DNA from: Variovorax sp. KBW07
GTDB lineage: Bacteria; Pseudomonadota; Gammaproteobacteria; Burkholderiales; Burkholderiaceae_C
Direction: 5' to 3'
Assembly: GCF_003852515.1 (NCBI RefSeq)
Contig: NZ_QAJK01000015.1
Location: forward strand, 365-51,011
DNA: 50,647 bases
A program made the translations under genes and the position numbers. Positions 41,083 through 49,628 of this stretch are shown here, one piece after another. Position 1 is the stretch's first letter, and each line of letters starts with the position of its first letter. Below the pieces are notes generated by a model that did no database searches, was not told the origin of the DNA, and saw only the letters and a list, made by a program, of their open reading frames with translations.

Positions 41083-43419
41083 TCAGTATTCCATGCGCAG
41101 GGAAGCCAGCAGAGTGCGCGGCTTTCCTACCGCGACCTCGTCGCGCGATCCGCTCGGCAGGTAGTACTTCTTGTCCCCCGTATTCAGGATATTGACTTGT
41201 GCGGTCCATCGCGCGGCGCCTGCGCGCCACTTGTAGGCGGCCATCAGGTCGATGCGGCCGTAGCCGGGGAGCTGAAAACTGTTGGCCGTGTCTCCCTGCT
41301 GCTTGCTCAAGGCGACCATGCCGACCCCGAAGCTCCAGCCTTGAACGCCACCCGCCTGAAGGTCGTAGCGCAAGAACAACTTGCCCATGTGGCGCGGGAC
41401 CCCATAGAGAGCGTTGCCTTCGTTGCCGGTCGTGTCCCGCAAGACCTTTGCGGCGGTGTAGCTGTACGAGGCCGTCAGGTTGAGGTGTCGGGTCAGGCGC
41501 CCGCCGACATCCCATTCAAGTCCACGGCTTCTGGCCGTGCCGATCTGGACAGAGTTCGTGCTGTCATCTGGATCGGGCACGACGATGTTCTGCTTCTTCA
41601 AGTCATAGATTGCCAGCGTGGTGAAGAAGTCCTTGTTCTCCGATTCGGCCTTGAATCCGATCTCGTACTGCTTGGCCTCGATCGGCTTGAACGACTGCCC
41701 TTTCGAACTGGCGGTGCTGTTGGCGTCGCTGAACGATTCGGTATAGCTCGCGTAAACGGAGGCTCCCGGCGCCAGCGTGTAGACCACACCGAGGCGTGGG
41801 CTGAATTTGGTGTCGTCGGCGCGGCTTGCCTCCGTGCCGACCGGATTTTCCGTACGCACGCTTGCCCTGTCGTAGCGGCCGGCCAGAAGGAGATTGATTT
41901 TTTCGCTCAGCGCAATCTGGTCCTGCACGTAGAAGCCGGTGCCGTGCCCTCGGTTGAAGATGGTGTCTTGCGTCGCAGTGGCTGGGGGCACATGGGACGT
42001 GACAGGAAGGAACAGGTTCGGAATTGTTTCGAGCTCGCCGTAGCGGAAGTCGAATCTGCCTTCGTATCGGTTGTGATCGAAGCCGGCGGAAAAGTCGTGC
42101 TTCATGCCAAGCCATGCAGGCGTGCCGGCGAATTCCAGCGAATAGAACTGGTTGTCGATGTCGCGCTGCTGGATGCGGCGGGCCATGCGAACCATGCCGA
42201 CGCTGTCCGGCGATTCGGTCTGCTGCAGGTATTCCAGGCCTTTGCCTCGTCCTTGTTGCACGAAGTACTTCTGGCGAATCGTCCAGGTCGGCGCGATTCG
42301 ATAAGAGGCGTCGATGGAAAGGAGCGTTTCGTTGTTCCGGTAGTGGGTGAAGTCTTCTCCGAAATTTCTATTGAGTGGTACGTCTGCGGGGCGGTTTGCA
42401 TAGGCGACGATGCCACGGTCGATGGGGGATTTGTCGCGCGACACTTCCAGGTCGATGTTCACTTGTGTGTCGGCATTGGGCCTCCAGCTCAGCGAAGGCG
42501 CGATGAACTTGCGAGAGTTGCCTGCGTAGTCCCGGAACGACCTTGCGTCTTCGAGCGATCCGTTCAGGCGATAGAACAGGCCGTTGTCCTTGCCGAGCGG
42601 GCCCGTGGCATCGAGCGTGGTCTGGAAAAAACCATGGCTGCCCACCTGCTGCTGCAACGACAGATACCGCTCTTCCAGCGGCTTCTTGGTCACGACGTTG
42701 AACATGCCGCTCATGTCGCCCCGCCCGAACTGGGTTGACGACGGTCCCTTGAGAATGTCCACGCGCTCCGCGTTGGCCAGTTCCGTCACGCCGATGCGGC
42801 GGGTACGCACACCGTTGCGGTACGTGTCGTACAAAGGAAAGCCGCGCACGATGATGTCTTCGTGCAACGAGGTGCTGCCGGCATTCACCCCGCTCACTGT
42901 CTCGAGTGCATCGCGCAGGGTGTTGGCCTGCCGGTCGTCGATCAGGGCCTGTGGCACTACTTGCACCGACATCGGTGTCTTGATAAGGGGCGTGATGCCT
43001 TTGGTCGTCATGGGCGCATCGTCAGCCCGCAGGCCGATGTCCCGGTCTTCGCTGACAGTGATGGTGGACAGCGAGACTGTTCCAGCCACGGCCCTCACGA
43101 CGACCGCATTGCCTTCGTGGGTGGCCACCAATCCGCTGCCGGCCAGCAGGCGGTCGAGCGCCTGCTGCGGCGTCAACCGGCCCGACACGGCGGGCGCCGT
43201 CCGGCCGGCCACCAGGGCGGGCGGCACCATCAGCGTGAGCCTGGCCTGGCGCGCCAGTTCGGTCAGTGCCTGGGCCAGCGGCTGTGCGGTGATCGCGATG
43301 TCGATCTGCGCGGCGGGCGCCGTCTGGGCCTGCACGGCGAAGGCGCCGAGGCCGAGAGCGGCCGCCAGCGCAAGGGGCGCGAGGTCGAATCGGGCGAGTG
43401 AGGGGCGCGAACGGTGCAT
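41083..43419 (-). CDS. TonB-dependent siderophore receptor with STN signalling domain
   Basis: 778 residues from ATG 43417-43419 behind TGGAG; a longer frame starts at 43500 but would include the promoter. A signal peptide (ending AVQAQ) is followed by an STN domain (about 38-110: IDIAITAQPLAQALTELARQ, RLTPQQALDRLLAGSGLVAT), the plug (about 120-250: IKTPMSVQVVPQALIDDRQA, ERVDILKGPSSTQFG) and a 22-strand barrel ending in SLRMEY. The form is that of ferric hydroxamate/siderophore receptors (FhuE/FpvA-like). The STN domain makes it a transducer that signals to the FecR-type protein encoded upstream. The ligand cannot be told from the sequence. Confidence 0.93.
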   Translation of the reverse strand: MHRSRPSLARFDLAPLALAAALGLGAFAVQAQTAPAAQIDIAITAQPLAQALTELARQARLTLMVPPALVAGRTAPAVSGRLTPQQALDRLLAGSGLVATHEGNAVVVRAVAGTVSLSTITVSEDRDIGLRADDAPMTTKGITPLIKTPMSVQVVPQALIDDRQANTLRDALETVSGVNAGSTSLHEDIIVRGFPLYDTYRNGVRTRRIGVTELANAERVDILKGPSSTQFGRGDMSGMFNVVTKKPLEERYLSLQQQVGSHGFFQTTLDATGPLGKDNGLFYRLNGSLEDARSFRDYAGNSRKFIAPSLSWRPNADTQVNIDLEVSRDKSPIDRGIVAYANRPADVPLNRNFGEDFTHYRNNETLLSIDASYRIAPTWTIRQKYFVQQGRGKGLEYLQQTESPDSVGMVRMARRIQQRDIDNQFYSLEFAGTPAWLGMKHDFSAGFDHNRYEGRFDFRYGELETIPNLFLPVTSHVPPATATQDTIFNRGHGTGFYVQDQIALSEKINLLLAGRYDRASVRTENPVGTEASRADDTKFSPRLGVVYTLAPGASVYASYTESFSDANSTASSKGQSFKPIEAKQYEIGFKAESENKDFFTTLAIYDLKKQNIVVPDPDDSTNSVQIGTARSRGLEWDVGGRLTRHLNLTASYSYTAAKVLRDTTGNEGNALYGVPRHMGKLFLRYDLQAGGVQGWSFGVGMVALSKQQGDTANSFQLPGYGRIDLMAAYKWRAGAARWTAQVNILNTGDKKYYLPSGSRDEVAVGKPRTLLASLRMEY

Positions 43420-43426
43420 GCGGGAG

Positions 43427-43468
43427 ATCTCCAGAAGATACGAACAGGGAAGCGGTATCTCCAGAAGA
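43427..43468 (-). repeat. 12-bp direct repeat in the receptor leader
   Basis: TCTTCTGGAGAT (- strand) occurs at 43427-43438 and 43457-43468, exactly 30 bases apart. The copy nearer the gene supplies the ribosome binding site; the other overlaps the -10 word of the promoter. Confidence 0.55.
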
Positions 43469-43493
43469 CGGATCACCTCGCGGAAACCTGATG
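43466..43493 (-). promoter_or_regulatory. ECF-type promoter of the receptor gene
   Basis: On the - strand CATCAGGTT, 11 bases, ATCCGTCT, preceded by a T-run. The same element and spacing stands before fecR at 44821-44848. This is the probable binding site of the FecI-like factor encoded at 44877-45395. Confidence 0.72.
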
Positions 43494-43537
43494 CCGGCAA
43501 AAAAAGAAAATTTGCGCGCGGGTTGCGAGCCGGCCTG

Positions 43538-44791
43538 CTACGGACGCCTGGCCACCACCTCGACGGCGCCCTCGCGCGGCACCAGCCGCACCGGCAAGAC
43601 CTCCGGCAGGCTGCGCGTGAAGTCGCCTACGCGCCTCAGGTCCACGCTGCCGGTCACGCGCAATGCCGCCACCGTGGGGTCGCGCACCAGCAGGCCGGTG
43701 CTTGCGTAGCGCTCCAGTTCGGCCACGGCCAGCGACAGCGGCGTGTCGTCGAAGTTGACGCGGTTGCCGCGCCAGGCCGCAATGCTTTCAGTGGCGATCT
43801 GGCCGACCGGCCCGAGCCGGCCTTCGGCGTCGGCGGCAACGGTCTGGCCCGCTTCGAGATCGATGGCGTCGCTCATCTGCGCGGCCGTGGGGGGGCCGTC
43901 GCTGCGTTTCAAGGCATCTGCGCGCGCGACCCGCACGTGGCCTTCTTCCACGGCCACCTGCACCTGGTCGTTGCCCATCGATGGCGTGTAGCGCACCGAG
44001 AAACGCGTGCCCACCACGGTGATGCGCATGGCGCCCGCCAGCACGTCGAAGGGCCGGGTCTTGTCGCCCTGCACCGTGAACATGACCTGGCCCTCGGGCA
44101 GGCGCACTTCGCGGCGCTGCCGGTACAGCGTGACGTCGGCCTGCGATGCGGTGTCCAGCCGCAGCGTGCTGCCATCGGGCAAGCGGGCTTCGATCTGCTG
44201 CCCGCGTGCGGTGGCGTAGTGCTGGCTGAAGACGGGTTGCTGCTGCCAATGGTCCCATGCGAACCAGCCGCCGCCGAGGGTCGCGAAGGCCACGCATGCG
44301 GCCAGGGCCTGGGGCAGCCATTGGCCACCGATGAGGCTGCGGAGCCAACCGCCTGGACCGGCGAGCCGCGTGGGCTTTCGCTGTCGAGGTGTCTGCGGCG
44401 CGGGAGAGGGCGGGACAGCGCTCGCCGGCTCCGTCGAGTGAGTCGATCCGGCCGGTGCAGCCGGCCTCGCAGTTGCCACGCCGGCCCTGAGTTGGGCCAC
44501 GCCGTCGGCGGGAATGTCGTCGAACGCCCGCCACGTGCCGGCCATGTCGTCGAATGCTGCCTGGTGCGCGGCGTCGGCCTGCAGCCAGGCCTGGAACTCG
44601 GCCTCGGCCGAGGCATCGAGCCCGTCTTCCCTGCGCACCAGCCAGTGAAGCGCCTGCACCTCGGCCGCATCCAGGTCCGCCAGCGCGGCATCGAGCATGC
44701 CGTCGTCGCCCGACGCGCTCGCGCCGTCCCACACCTGCTCCTTGCCGGAGGGGCGCTGCGTGGGGTCGTCGATGACGGGGCGTGAAGTCAT
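43538..44791 (-). CDS. FecR-family anti-sigma factor / sigma regulator
   Basis: 417 residues, longer than most FecR because of a Pro/Ala-rich linker (about 108-145). An N-terminal DUF4880-type part (about 43-95: VQALHWLVRREDGLDASAEA, FQAWLQADAAHQAAFDDMAG) is followed by a membrane segment (about 157-178, LPQALAACVAFATLGGGWFA), the FecR domain (about 190-300: ARLPDGSTLRLDTASQADV, MRITVVGTRFSVRY) and an STN-like C-terminal part (VNFDDTPLSLAVAELERYAS). It should take the signal from the receptor's STN domain and control the sigma factor upstream. A sigma-type promoter element lies just before it. Confidence 0.93.
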   Translation of the reverse strand: MTSRPVIDDPTQRPSGKEQVWDGASASGDDGMLDAALADLDAAEVQALHWLVRREDGLDASAEAEFQAWLQADAAHQAAFDDMAGTWRAFDDIPADGVAQLRAGVATARPAAPAGSTHSTEPASAVPPSPAPQTPRQRKPTRLAGPGGWLRSLIGGQWLPQALAACVAFATLGGGWFAWDHWQQQPVFSQHYATARGQQIEARLPDGSTLRLDTASQADVTLYRQRREVRLPEGQVMFTVQGDKTRPFDVLAGAMRITVVGTRFSVRYTPSMGNDQVQVAVEEGHVRVARADALKRSDGPPTAAQMSDAIDLEAGQTVAADAEGRLGPVGQIATESIAAWRGNRVNFDDTPLSLAVAELERYASTGLLVRDPTVAALRVTGSVDLRRVGDFTRSLPEVLPVRLVPREGAVEVVARRP

Positions 44792-44820
44792 TGCGCGGGA
44801 ATTTCTGCTTGCTTCTTCGT

Positions 44821-44848
44821 AGACGGATGAAGGCGCCGGAACCTGATG
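44821..44848 (-). promoter_or_regulatory. ECF-type promoter before fecR (receptor module)
   Basis: On the - strand CATCAGGTT, 11 bases, ATCCGTCT, with a T-run upstream, in the gap between the sigma and fecR genes. Seventeen matched bases at fixed spacing with 43466-43493. It ends about 30 bases before the fecR start. Confidence 0.72.
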
Positions 44849-44876
44849 TCCGGACGCGAAAAAAGTGTCGCCGATC

Positions 44877-45395
44877 TCAAGGTTGCACCTCGCGCTTGTC
44901 CGGCGGCGTGGTGGCGGCGCCAGGGCCGTCGCGGTGTTTGCGGCAGGCCAGCACCGCCAGCATCACATGGCGCTCGACCATGTTGCGCGAGATGCCCATG
45001 CGCTCGGCCACTTCGGCATGCGACAGGCCATCGAACTTGTGCAGCACGAAGGCTTCGCGGCAGCGCGGCGGCAAGGCTTCGATCACCGCGACCAGCCGGT
45101 GCACGCCCTGCATCGCGGCATAGGCTTCCTCGGGCTGCTGTGCGGCGGGCGCGGGCATTTCTTCCATTGCCTGCGGGTCTTCGGCGCCGCGAACCGCGCT
45201 GCGCCGCTGCTCGTCGATCAGCACGTTGCGCGCGGTGCGGTAGAGCAGCGCGCGCGGTTCGTGGATGGGCTGGCCGGCCTGCTGCACCGCAAGCACGCGT
45301 GCATACGCCTCCTGGACGATGTCGGCCGCGCCATCGCGGTCTTTCACCTGCCGGGAGAAGTGGTTCAGCAGTTCTCGGTAGTAGCGTGTGACCAC
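44877..45395 (-). CDS. ECF RNA polymerase sigma factor, FecI-like
   Basis: 172 residues from GTG 45393-45395 (MVTRYYRELLNHFSRQVKDR), which matches the usual FecI beginning; the frame also has a TTG at 45449 that would add 18 Arg-rich residues. Region 2: DIVQEAYARVLAVQ and EPRALLYRTARNVLIDEQR; region 4: ALPPRCREAFVLHKFDGLSH and ISRNMVERHVMLAVLACR. First gene of the sigma-antisigma-receptor module. A Fur-box-like sequence lies about 90 bases upstream, so iron probably controls it. It is a different subgroup from the sigma factors at 13560 and 29039. Confidence 0.9.
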   Translation of the reverse strand: MVTRYYRELLNHFSRQVKDRDGAADIVQEAYARVLAVQQAGQPIHEPRALLYRTARNVLIDEQRRSAVRGAEDPQAMEEMPAPAAQQPEEAYAAMQGVHRLVAVIEALPPRCREAFVLHKFDGLSHAEVAERMGISRNMVERHVMLAVLACRKHRDGPGAATTPPDKREVQP

Positions 45396-45484
45396 GGATC
45401 GTTGAAGTAGGAAGACGGCGCGGGCGCTCCGTCGATGGGCTGGCTTCAAGATGTGGCGTTGGCTGATCCGGCCTGCAATTCCCC

Positions 45485-45503
45485 GATAGGAATTGTTCGC
45501 ATT
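45485..45503 (-). promoter_or_regulatory. Candidate Fur box
   Basis: The - strand reads AATGCGAACAATTCCTATC, an AT-rich island in GC-rich DNA. From memory it is close to AATGCGAATNATTCTCATT-like Fur sites before FecI genes. It is 90 bases upstream of the sigma start and also between that gene and the divergent gene at 45546. Confidence 0.45.
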
Positions 45504-45545
45504 ATTGCCGAAGCCACGTTCGCTCCCGCTGCAGGAGGCATTGCG

Positions 45546-46250
45546 ATGGCCTTCGGCTCAGGTAGGCTTCGCGCCGAACATGCCCCGCCAAGCACCATGA
45601 AGAACCGATCCGCCACGCCCTGGAAGAAGAGCCGAACGTATGGCGACATCCATGGCGGGCGCATGCGCCGCCGGATGACCGACAACATCTTTGCCCGTGC
45701 GCATTCGCTGCAGCGGCCGGTGCCGGGCCAGGCGCTGCCCATCCTGATCCAGGACAACCCGTCGCGCGAGTTCGTCTTTCCCGTGTCGGTGGAGGAGTGC
45801 GCGGCGGCGCTGCGTGCCTTGCCCGCCGGCCATGCAGAGGGCGTGACGCACATCTGGCTGCGGCGCAGGCCGGCACGCATGAGCCATTCGGCCGCCGCGT
45901 TGGCGGAGTTCATCTGCGGCAGCGGTGTGCGCGTCGTCATCCTGTATCCGTGGCGGGCGGACGGGCGGCTCTATGTGGGGCGCAGCAAGCCGCCGGCGCA
46001 GTCGATGGCTTCGTACCAGCGCTTCGGAGCCCAGGTGAGTTGCGACCGTGGCCGGTGGTACGTGAGCTTCACGCCGGCCGACCTCAAGCGCTTCTACATC
46101 GAACACCTCTTCTGCCACGAGGTGGGCCACCACGTGGACTGGTACGGGCGGCGCTGGAGCCGGGCGAGTGTTCGCCAGGCTGAAGAGTTCGCCGACCAGT
46201 ACGCCGTGCAATGGGGGCCCGATGCCATGGCCCTCGTTTCGCGGGACTGA
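45546..46250 (+). CDS. HExxH-motif protein, putative zinc metallopeptidase-like
   Basis: 234 residues from ATG 45546, chosen because AGGAGG ends 7 bases before it; ATG 45597 gives a shorter form without a ribosome site. The N-terminal 60 residues are Arg/Lys-rich. The C-terminal half has a zinc-peptidase motif FCHEVGHHVDWYGRRW (HEVGH), with a downstream Glu in QAEEFADQYAVQW that could be the third ligand. The middle (THIWLRRRP, VRVVILYPWRADGRLYVG) looks like strands. No signal peptide or membrane segment. I do not recognise the family; the peptidase role is an inference from the motif. Confidence 0.7.
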   Translation: MAFGSGRLRAEHAPPSTMKNRSATPWKKSRTYGDIHGGRMRRRMTDNIFARAHSLQRPVPGQALPILIQDNPSREFVFPVSVEECAAALRALPAGHAEGVTHIWLRRRPARMSHSAAALAEFICGSGVRVVILYPWRADGRLYVGRSKPPAQSMASYQRFGAQVSCDRGRWYVSFTPADLKRFYIEHLFCHEVGHHVDWYGRRWSRASVRQAEEFADQYAVQWGPDAMALVSRD

Positions 46251-46292
46251 TCGACCATCGGCGGCGCGGCGCGCGCACCGGCCGCTGCCCAG

Positions 46293-47735
46293 CTATCTCG
46301 CGAAAGCAATCGACTGCGGCCCCGAACCCGCAGGCACGGTCGGCGCGGCCATGGGGCTCAAGGCGCCGGTGCCGCTATCGATGGAGTAGGCCGATACGTT
46401 GCTGGACATCGCGTTCGCCGCGTACGCGAACCGGCCCGTGGGGTCCACGACGACGGCAGCGGGCTGGTTGTCCGTGGGAACCGTCGGCACGGCCATTGGA
46501 CTCAGCATGCCGCTGACGGCGTCGATGGTGAAGGCCGCCAGGTTGTTGACGTCCAGGTTGGCCGCATAGGCGAACCGCCCGGTGGGGTCCACGGCGATGG
46601 AGTAGGGCGTTTTGCCCGACGTGACCGTCGGCGTTGCCAATGGGCGGAGGGCGCCGGTGGTGGTGTCTATGGCATAGGCCGACAGGGTGTAGTCACCGGT
46701 ATCGGCCACGTACGCAAACCGGCCCGTCGGATCGACGGTCACGCCATAGGGGTTCGGTCCCGAGGACACGGCAGGCCCCGGTACGGCGGTGAGCGCGCCG
46801 GTGGCCGCGTCGATGGTGTAGGCCGACACATTGCTGCTGACGGCGTTCACCGCGTAGGCGAAACGGCCCGTCGGGTCCACCGTGATGAACGACGGTGACC
46901 TGCCGGTAGCGACCGGCGAGCCCGGCACTGGACTGAGGGTGCCCGTCGCGGCATCGATGGCGTAGGCCGACACGGTGTCGAGCGCGGCGTCGGTCATGTA
47001 GGCGAAGCGGCCCGTGGGGTGCACGGCAACGCTGGTGGGCTCGGTGCCCGTCGCGACCGTCGGCACGGCCATCGGGGTCAGGGCACCGGTGGCCGCGTCG
47101 ATGGTGTAGCCCGAAACGGAGTGGGCGTTCGGATGAGGCACGTAGGCAAAGCGGCCCGTGGGATCGACGGTGATGGCGTTGGGTTCGGCCCCCACGGAAT
47201 AGGTCGGTACCGCCATCGGCACGAGGGTGCCCGTGGCGGCATCGAGCGTGTAGCCCGACACGTCCATCGACAGGAAATTCGCGACGTAGGCAAAGCGGGC
47301 CGGCGGCGCGGCGCAGTGCACCGCCACGTTGCCGATGGCCGCGCCGGCGATCTTGCCGCTGCCGTTGCTGACGGTGCAGACCAGGGTTCGCAGCTGGGGC
47401 TGCGACTTGACCGTGACCGCGTAGCTGGCGCCATCGGCAAGCTGCGTGGCAAAGCTGAAGCTGCCGTTGGCCGCAACGGCCAGGTCGTCACCCGCATTGT
47501 TCTGCAGCACGAGGCCCGTGCCGAGCAGTCCGCTGACCGTGCCGCCGACCGCATGGAGCTTGGCGGCGGGCGCGGGCGCGGCGGGTGGAGGCAAAGGAAG
47601 AAAACCGCCACCGGAGCCGCCGCCACCGCCGCAGGACGCCAGCATGAAGAGCATCGCGCTCATGGCTGCACGGCGCGAAGTGGCCTGTGCATCGAAGCTG
47701 GAAAAGAGGGCGCGGGCGTGCGGAATCGACGGCAT
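46293..47735 (-). CDS. Seven-repeat beta-propeller lipoprotein, paralogue
   Basis: 480 residues from ATG 47733-47735. Signal peptide with lipobox (MLASC), Gly linker, a surface-type domain (about 55-140: GTVSGLLGTGLVLQNNAGDD, the same as in the gene at 9952-11400 but for few changes) and seven repeats of about 48 residues (YTIDAATGAL, VDPTGRFAYAAN). It is plainly related to the propeller protein in the secretion locus by duplication, since both the domain order and the linker words match. Probably exposed on the envelope; binding or lactonase-like function is not shown. Single-gene unit. Confidence 0.85.
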   Translation of the reverse strand: MPSIPHARALFSSFDAQATSRRAAMSAMLFMLASCGGGGGSGGGFLPLPPPAAPAPAAKLHAVGGTVSGLLGTGLVLQNNAGDDLAVAANGSFSFATQLADGASYAVTVKSQPQLRTLVCTVSNGSGKIAGAAIGNVAVHCAAPPARFAYVANFLSMDVSGYTLDAATGTLVPMAVPTYSVGAEPNAITVDPTGRFAYVPHPNAHSVSGYTIDAATGALTPMAVPTVATGTEPTSVAVHPTGRFAYMTDAALDTVSAYAIDAATGTLSPVPGSPVATGRSPSFITVDPTGRFAYAVNAVSSNVSAYTIDAATGALTAVPGPAVSSGPNPYGVTVDPTGRFAYVADTGDYTLSAYAIDTTTGALRPLATPTVTSGKTPYSIAVDPTGRFAYAANLDVNNLAAFTIDAVSGMLSPMAVPTVPTDNQPAAVVVDPTGRFAYAANAMSSNVSAYSIDSGTGALSPMAAPTVPAGSGPQSIAFAR

Positions 47736-47862
47736 GGGAAACGCTTTCTGACAGGGCCTGGAAGGCCGGGCCGCGCGATTCTAGGAAGCCGATATGCCGT
47801 CGCTTGTCGCTCGAATGCGCTACATCGCGCAGTGCCGATGCGCGGTAAAAGGCCGCGCGATT

Positions 47863-49155
47863 TCAGCCGCTTTTCAGCGCCGTTTGCAGGAAGGCGAGCA
47901 TGCGCGGCCACGAGTCCTGCCGTGCGCGCGCGGTGCCCTGCGGTGTGCCGCCCATGTCGATGTCCTCGCCGGACACGGGGTGCTTCGACTTCAGCTGGGT
48001 CGTCAGCACATGGGGCCACGCAATGTTGTGTCCCGCCTCCGGGTAGATCAGGTGCTCGACAGGGTGAGGAAAGTGGTTTGCCCTGAAGCGCTGCACGGCG
48101 ATTTCCGTCAACTCCGTGGAGGGCCACAGCCGGTCGTCGGCGCCCGAGATCATCAGCACGGGGCCGCCGATTCTTTCCACGGGAATGGACGCCCTGGCCG
48201 TGTAGCCGGCATCTCGGAGCGGTATCAGGTACCAGTCGAAGCTGTCTTTTCTTGCAGTGCCATCGGCGAGCGCCTTGTCCCACTCTTCGTAGGTGAGCGT
48301 GCTCGCATGGGCGATCTCCTTGCCCTCGAGGGTCCAGGCGCCATGGCCGCTCGCCGGAAAGGCAGGCCATGCGACGCCGCTGGGAACGTAGGCGACGACT
48401 GCTCGAACGGTGGGGAAGGTCGCTCCGATCAGCAGTGCCAGTTCTCCGCCCCGCGATGCACCCACCACCGCGATGCGGTTGCCGTCCACGCCGGGCTGGG
48501 CCGCCAGCCATTCCAGCGCGGTGCCGAAATATTCGAGTGGAATCCGGTCGAGCGTCGCGGGCAGGCCTTCGGCGCCGAAGTACGCCAGTGCGAGCGCGGC
48601 GTGGCCGTGCGAGGCAAGCAGGGCCGCCATCTCCTGCGACCAGGCCAACCCCCCGCCCGAGCCACCGACGACGAGCTCGGCGCTGCGAGGGCCGGGTTGC
48701 GCCGGCTCGAACATGCGGCCGACCATGCCGTGCTCGCGCACGTCGCGCGAGCTGACGTCCGATGCAGCGAAGGTTCTCTTGAGGGTGTGCGACAAGGGTT
48801 CGCTGCTGTTGCCGCTGCCGTCGTCGCTCGAAAGCTTCAGCGTCAGGGTGAACGGGTCTTTGCTGGCGTCGCCGCAGGCTGCCGCTTCGGGCCCGGCCAC
48901 AGGCGCGCGCGACCAGAAAAGCCCCATCGCGTCGATACCCTGGTACGAGCCCGAGACCGGTGCCTGCAGCGCAAGGTCGACCACGCCATCGGCGTCGGCC
49001 ACGAACGTGGCGTGCGACAGGAACATGCTGTCGTTGGGCCCCGCGTTGTAGAGCCGTGCCGTCAGCCGGGCGCCGGCGGAAAGACCGCGAACGCGAATGG
49101 CCAGCGCGTGGTCGACAAGGCATTCGGAGGGAAGCGGATCGAGTTGCATGGGCAT
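47863..49155 (-). CDS. BAAT/acyl-CoA thioesterase-family hydrolase
   Basis: 430 residues (428 from the second ATG). N-terminal part about 5-125 matches the Ig-like domain of bile acid-CoA:amino acid N-acyltransferase/acyl-CoA thioesterases (LSAGARLTARLYNAGPNDS, GSYQGIDAMGLFWS). The C-terminal BAAT_C-type alpha/beta hydrolase has AELVVGGSGGGLAWSQEMAA, nucleophile elbow VGASRGGELA (Ser234), MISGADDRLWPS (Asp340 or 341) and EAGHNIAWP (His376). Ser in place of the Cys of true BAAT favours thioesterase or esterase activity. Acyl-CoA is the likely substrate type but is not proved. Cytoplasmic; no signal peptide. Confidence 0.85.
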   Translation of the reverse strand: MPMQLDPLPSECLVDHALAIRVRGLSAGARLTARLYNAGPNDSMFLSHATFVADADGVVDLALQAPVSGSYQGIDAMGLFWSRAPVAGPEAAACGDASKDPFTLTLKLSSDDGSGNSSEPLSHTLKRTFAASDVSSRDVREHGMVGRMFEPAQPGPRSAELVVGGSGGGLAWSQEMAALLASHGHAALALAYFGAEGLPATLDRIPLEYFGTALEWLAAQPGVDGNRIAVVGASRGGELALLIGATFPTVRAVVAYVPSGVAWPAFPASGHGAWTLEGKEIAHASTLTYEEWDKALADGTARKDSFDWYLIPLRDAGYTARASIPVERIGGPVLMISGADDRLWPSTELTEIAVQRFRANHFPHPVEHLIYPEAGHNIAWPHVLTTQLKSKHPVSGEDIDMGGTPQGTARARQDSWPRMLAFLQTALKSG

Positions 49156-49257
49156 CGGAAGTTGGCGACGGAATCTTGCAAATCTTGCAGTATCGGCCCT
49201 TCATTTTTCCGCGGAAGTGCCGATAGAACTCTTTTACCGTCACAACGAAGGAACAAG

Positions 49258-49626
49258 ATGCTGACTGGAATCGGGGCCACGAGCAGCGCGGCGAGCGGGA
49301 GAAACATCAACGCGGAAATCGCGAAGATCCAGCGCCAGATCACCAACCTGCAGGAGCAGATGCAGGAAAAGCAGGGCCTGCTGCTCGCGACGCCGGCGGG
49401 CGAACTGCGCACCGCGCTTCAACAGCAACTGGTCGCCATCGCCAACCAGATCGCGATGCTGCAGGCGCAGATGAATGCGCTGCGCACGGCTGGCGTCCAG
49501 CAGAGCGCGATGGCGCAGCTCGACGAACTGGGCGGCCAGCCGGCTGCGAAGGAGGCGAAGGCCGACAAGGCGCGCGTGAACGCCGGCGGCGTAACGATCG
49601 GCTCCGTGCTGAACGTGGAGGCCTGA
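49258..49626 (+). CDS. FlxA-like protein
   Basis: 122 residues from ATG 49258 with AAGGA 5 bases upstream. Residues 18-80 are a heptad coiled coil rich in Gln (AEIAKIQRQITNLQEQMQEK, LVAIANQIAMLQAQMNALR), which is the FlxA-like pattern. A Gly/Ser-rich start and a Lys-rich tail flank it. FlxA in E. coli is a flagellar-regulon protein of unclear role; no flagellar gene is near. It converges on the lipase gene with a gap of two bases. Confidence 0.8.
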   Translation: MLTGIGATSSAASGRNINAEIAKIQRQITNLQEQMQEKQGLLLATPAGELRTALQQQLVAIANQIAMLQAQMNALRTAGVQQSAMAQLDELGGQPAAKEAKADKARVNAGGVTIGSVLNVEA

Positions 49627-49628
49627 CC

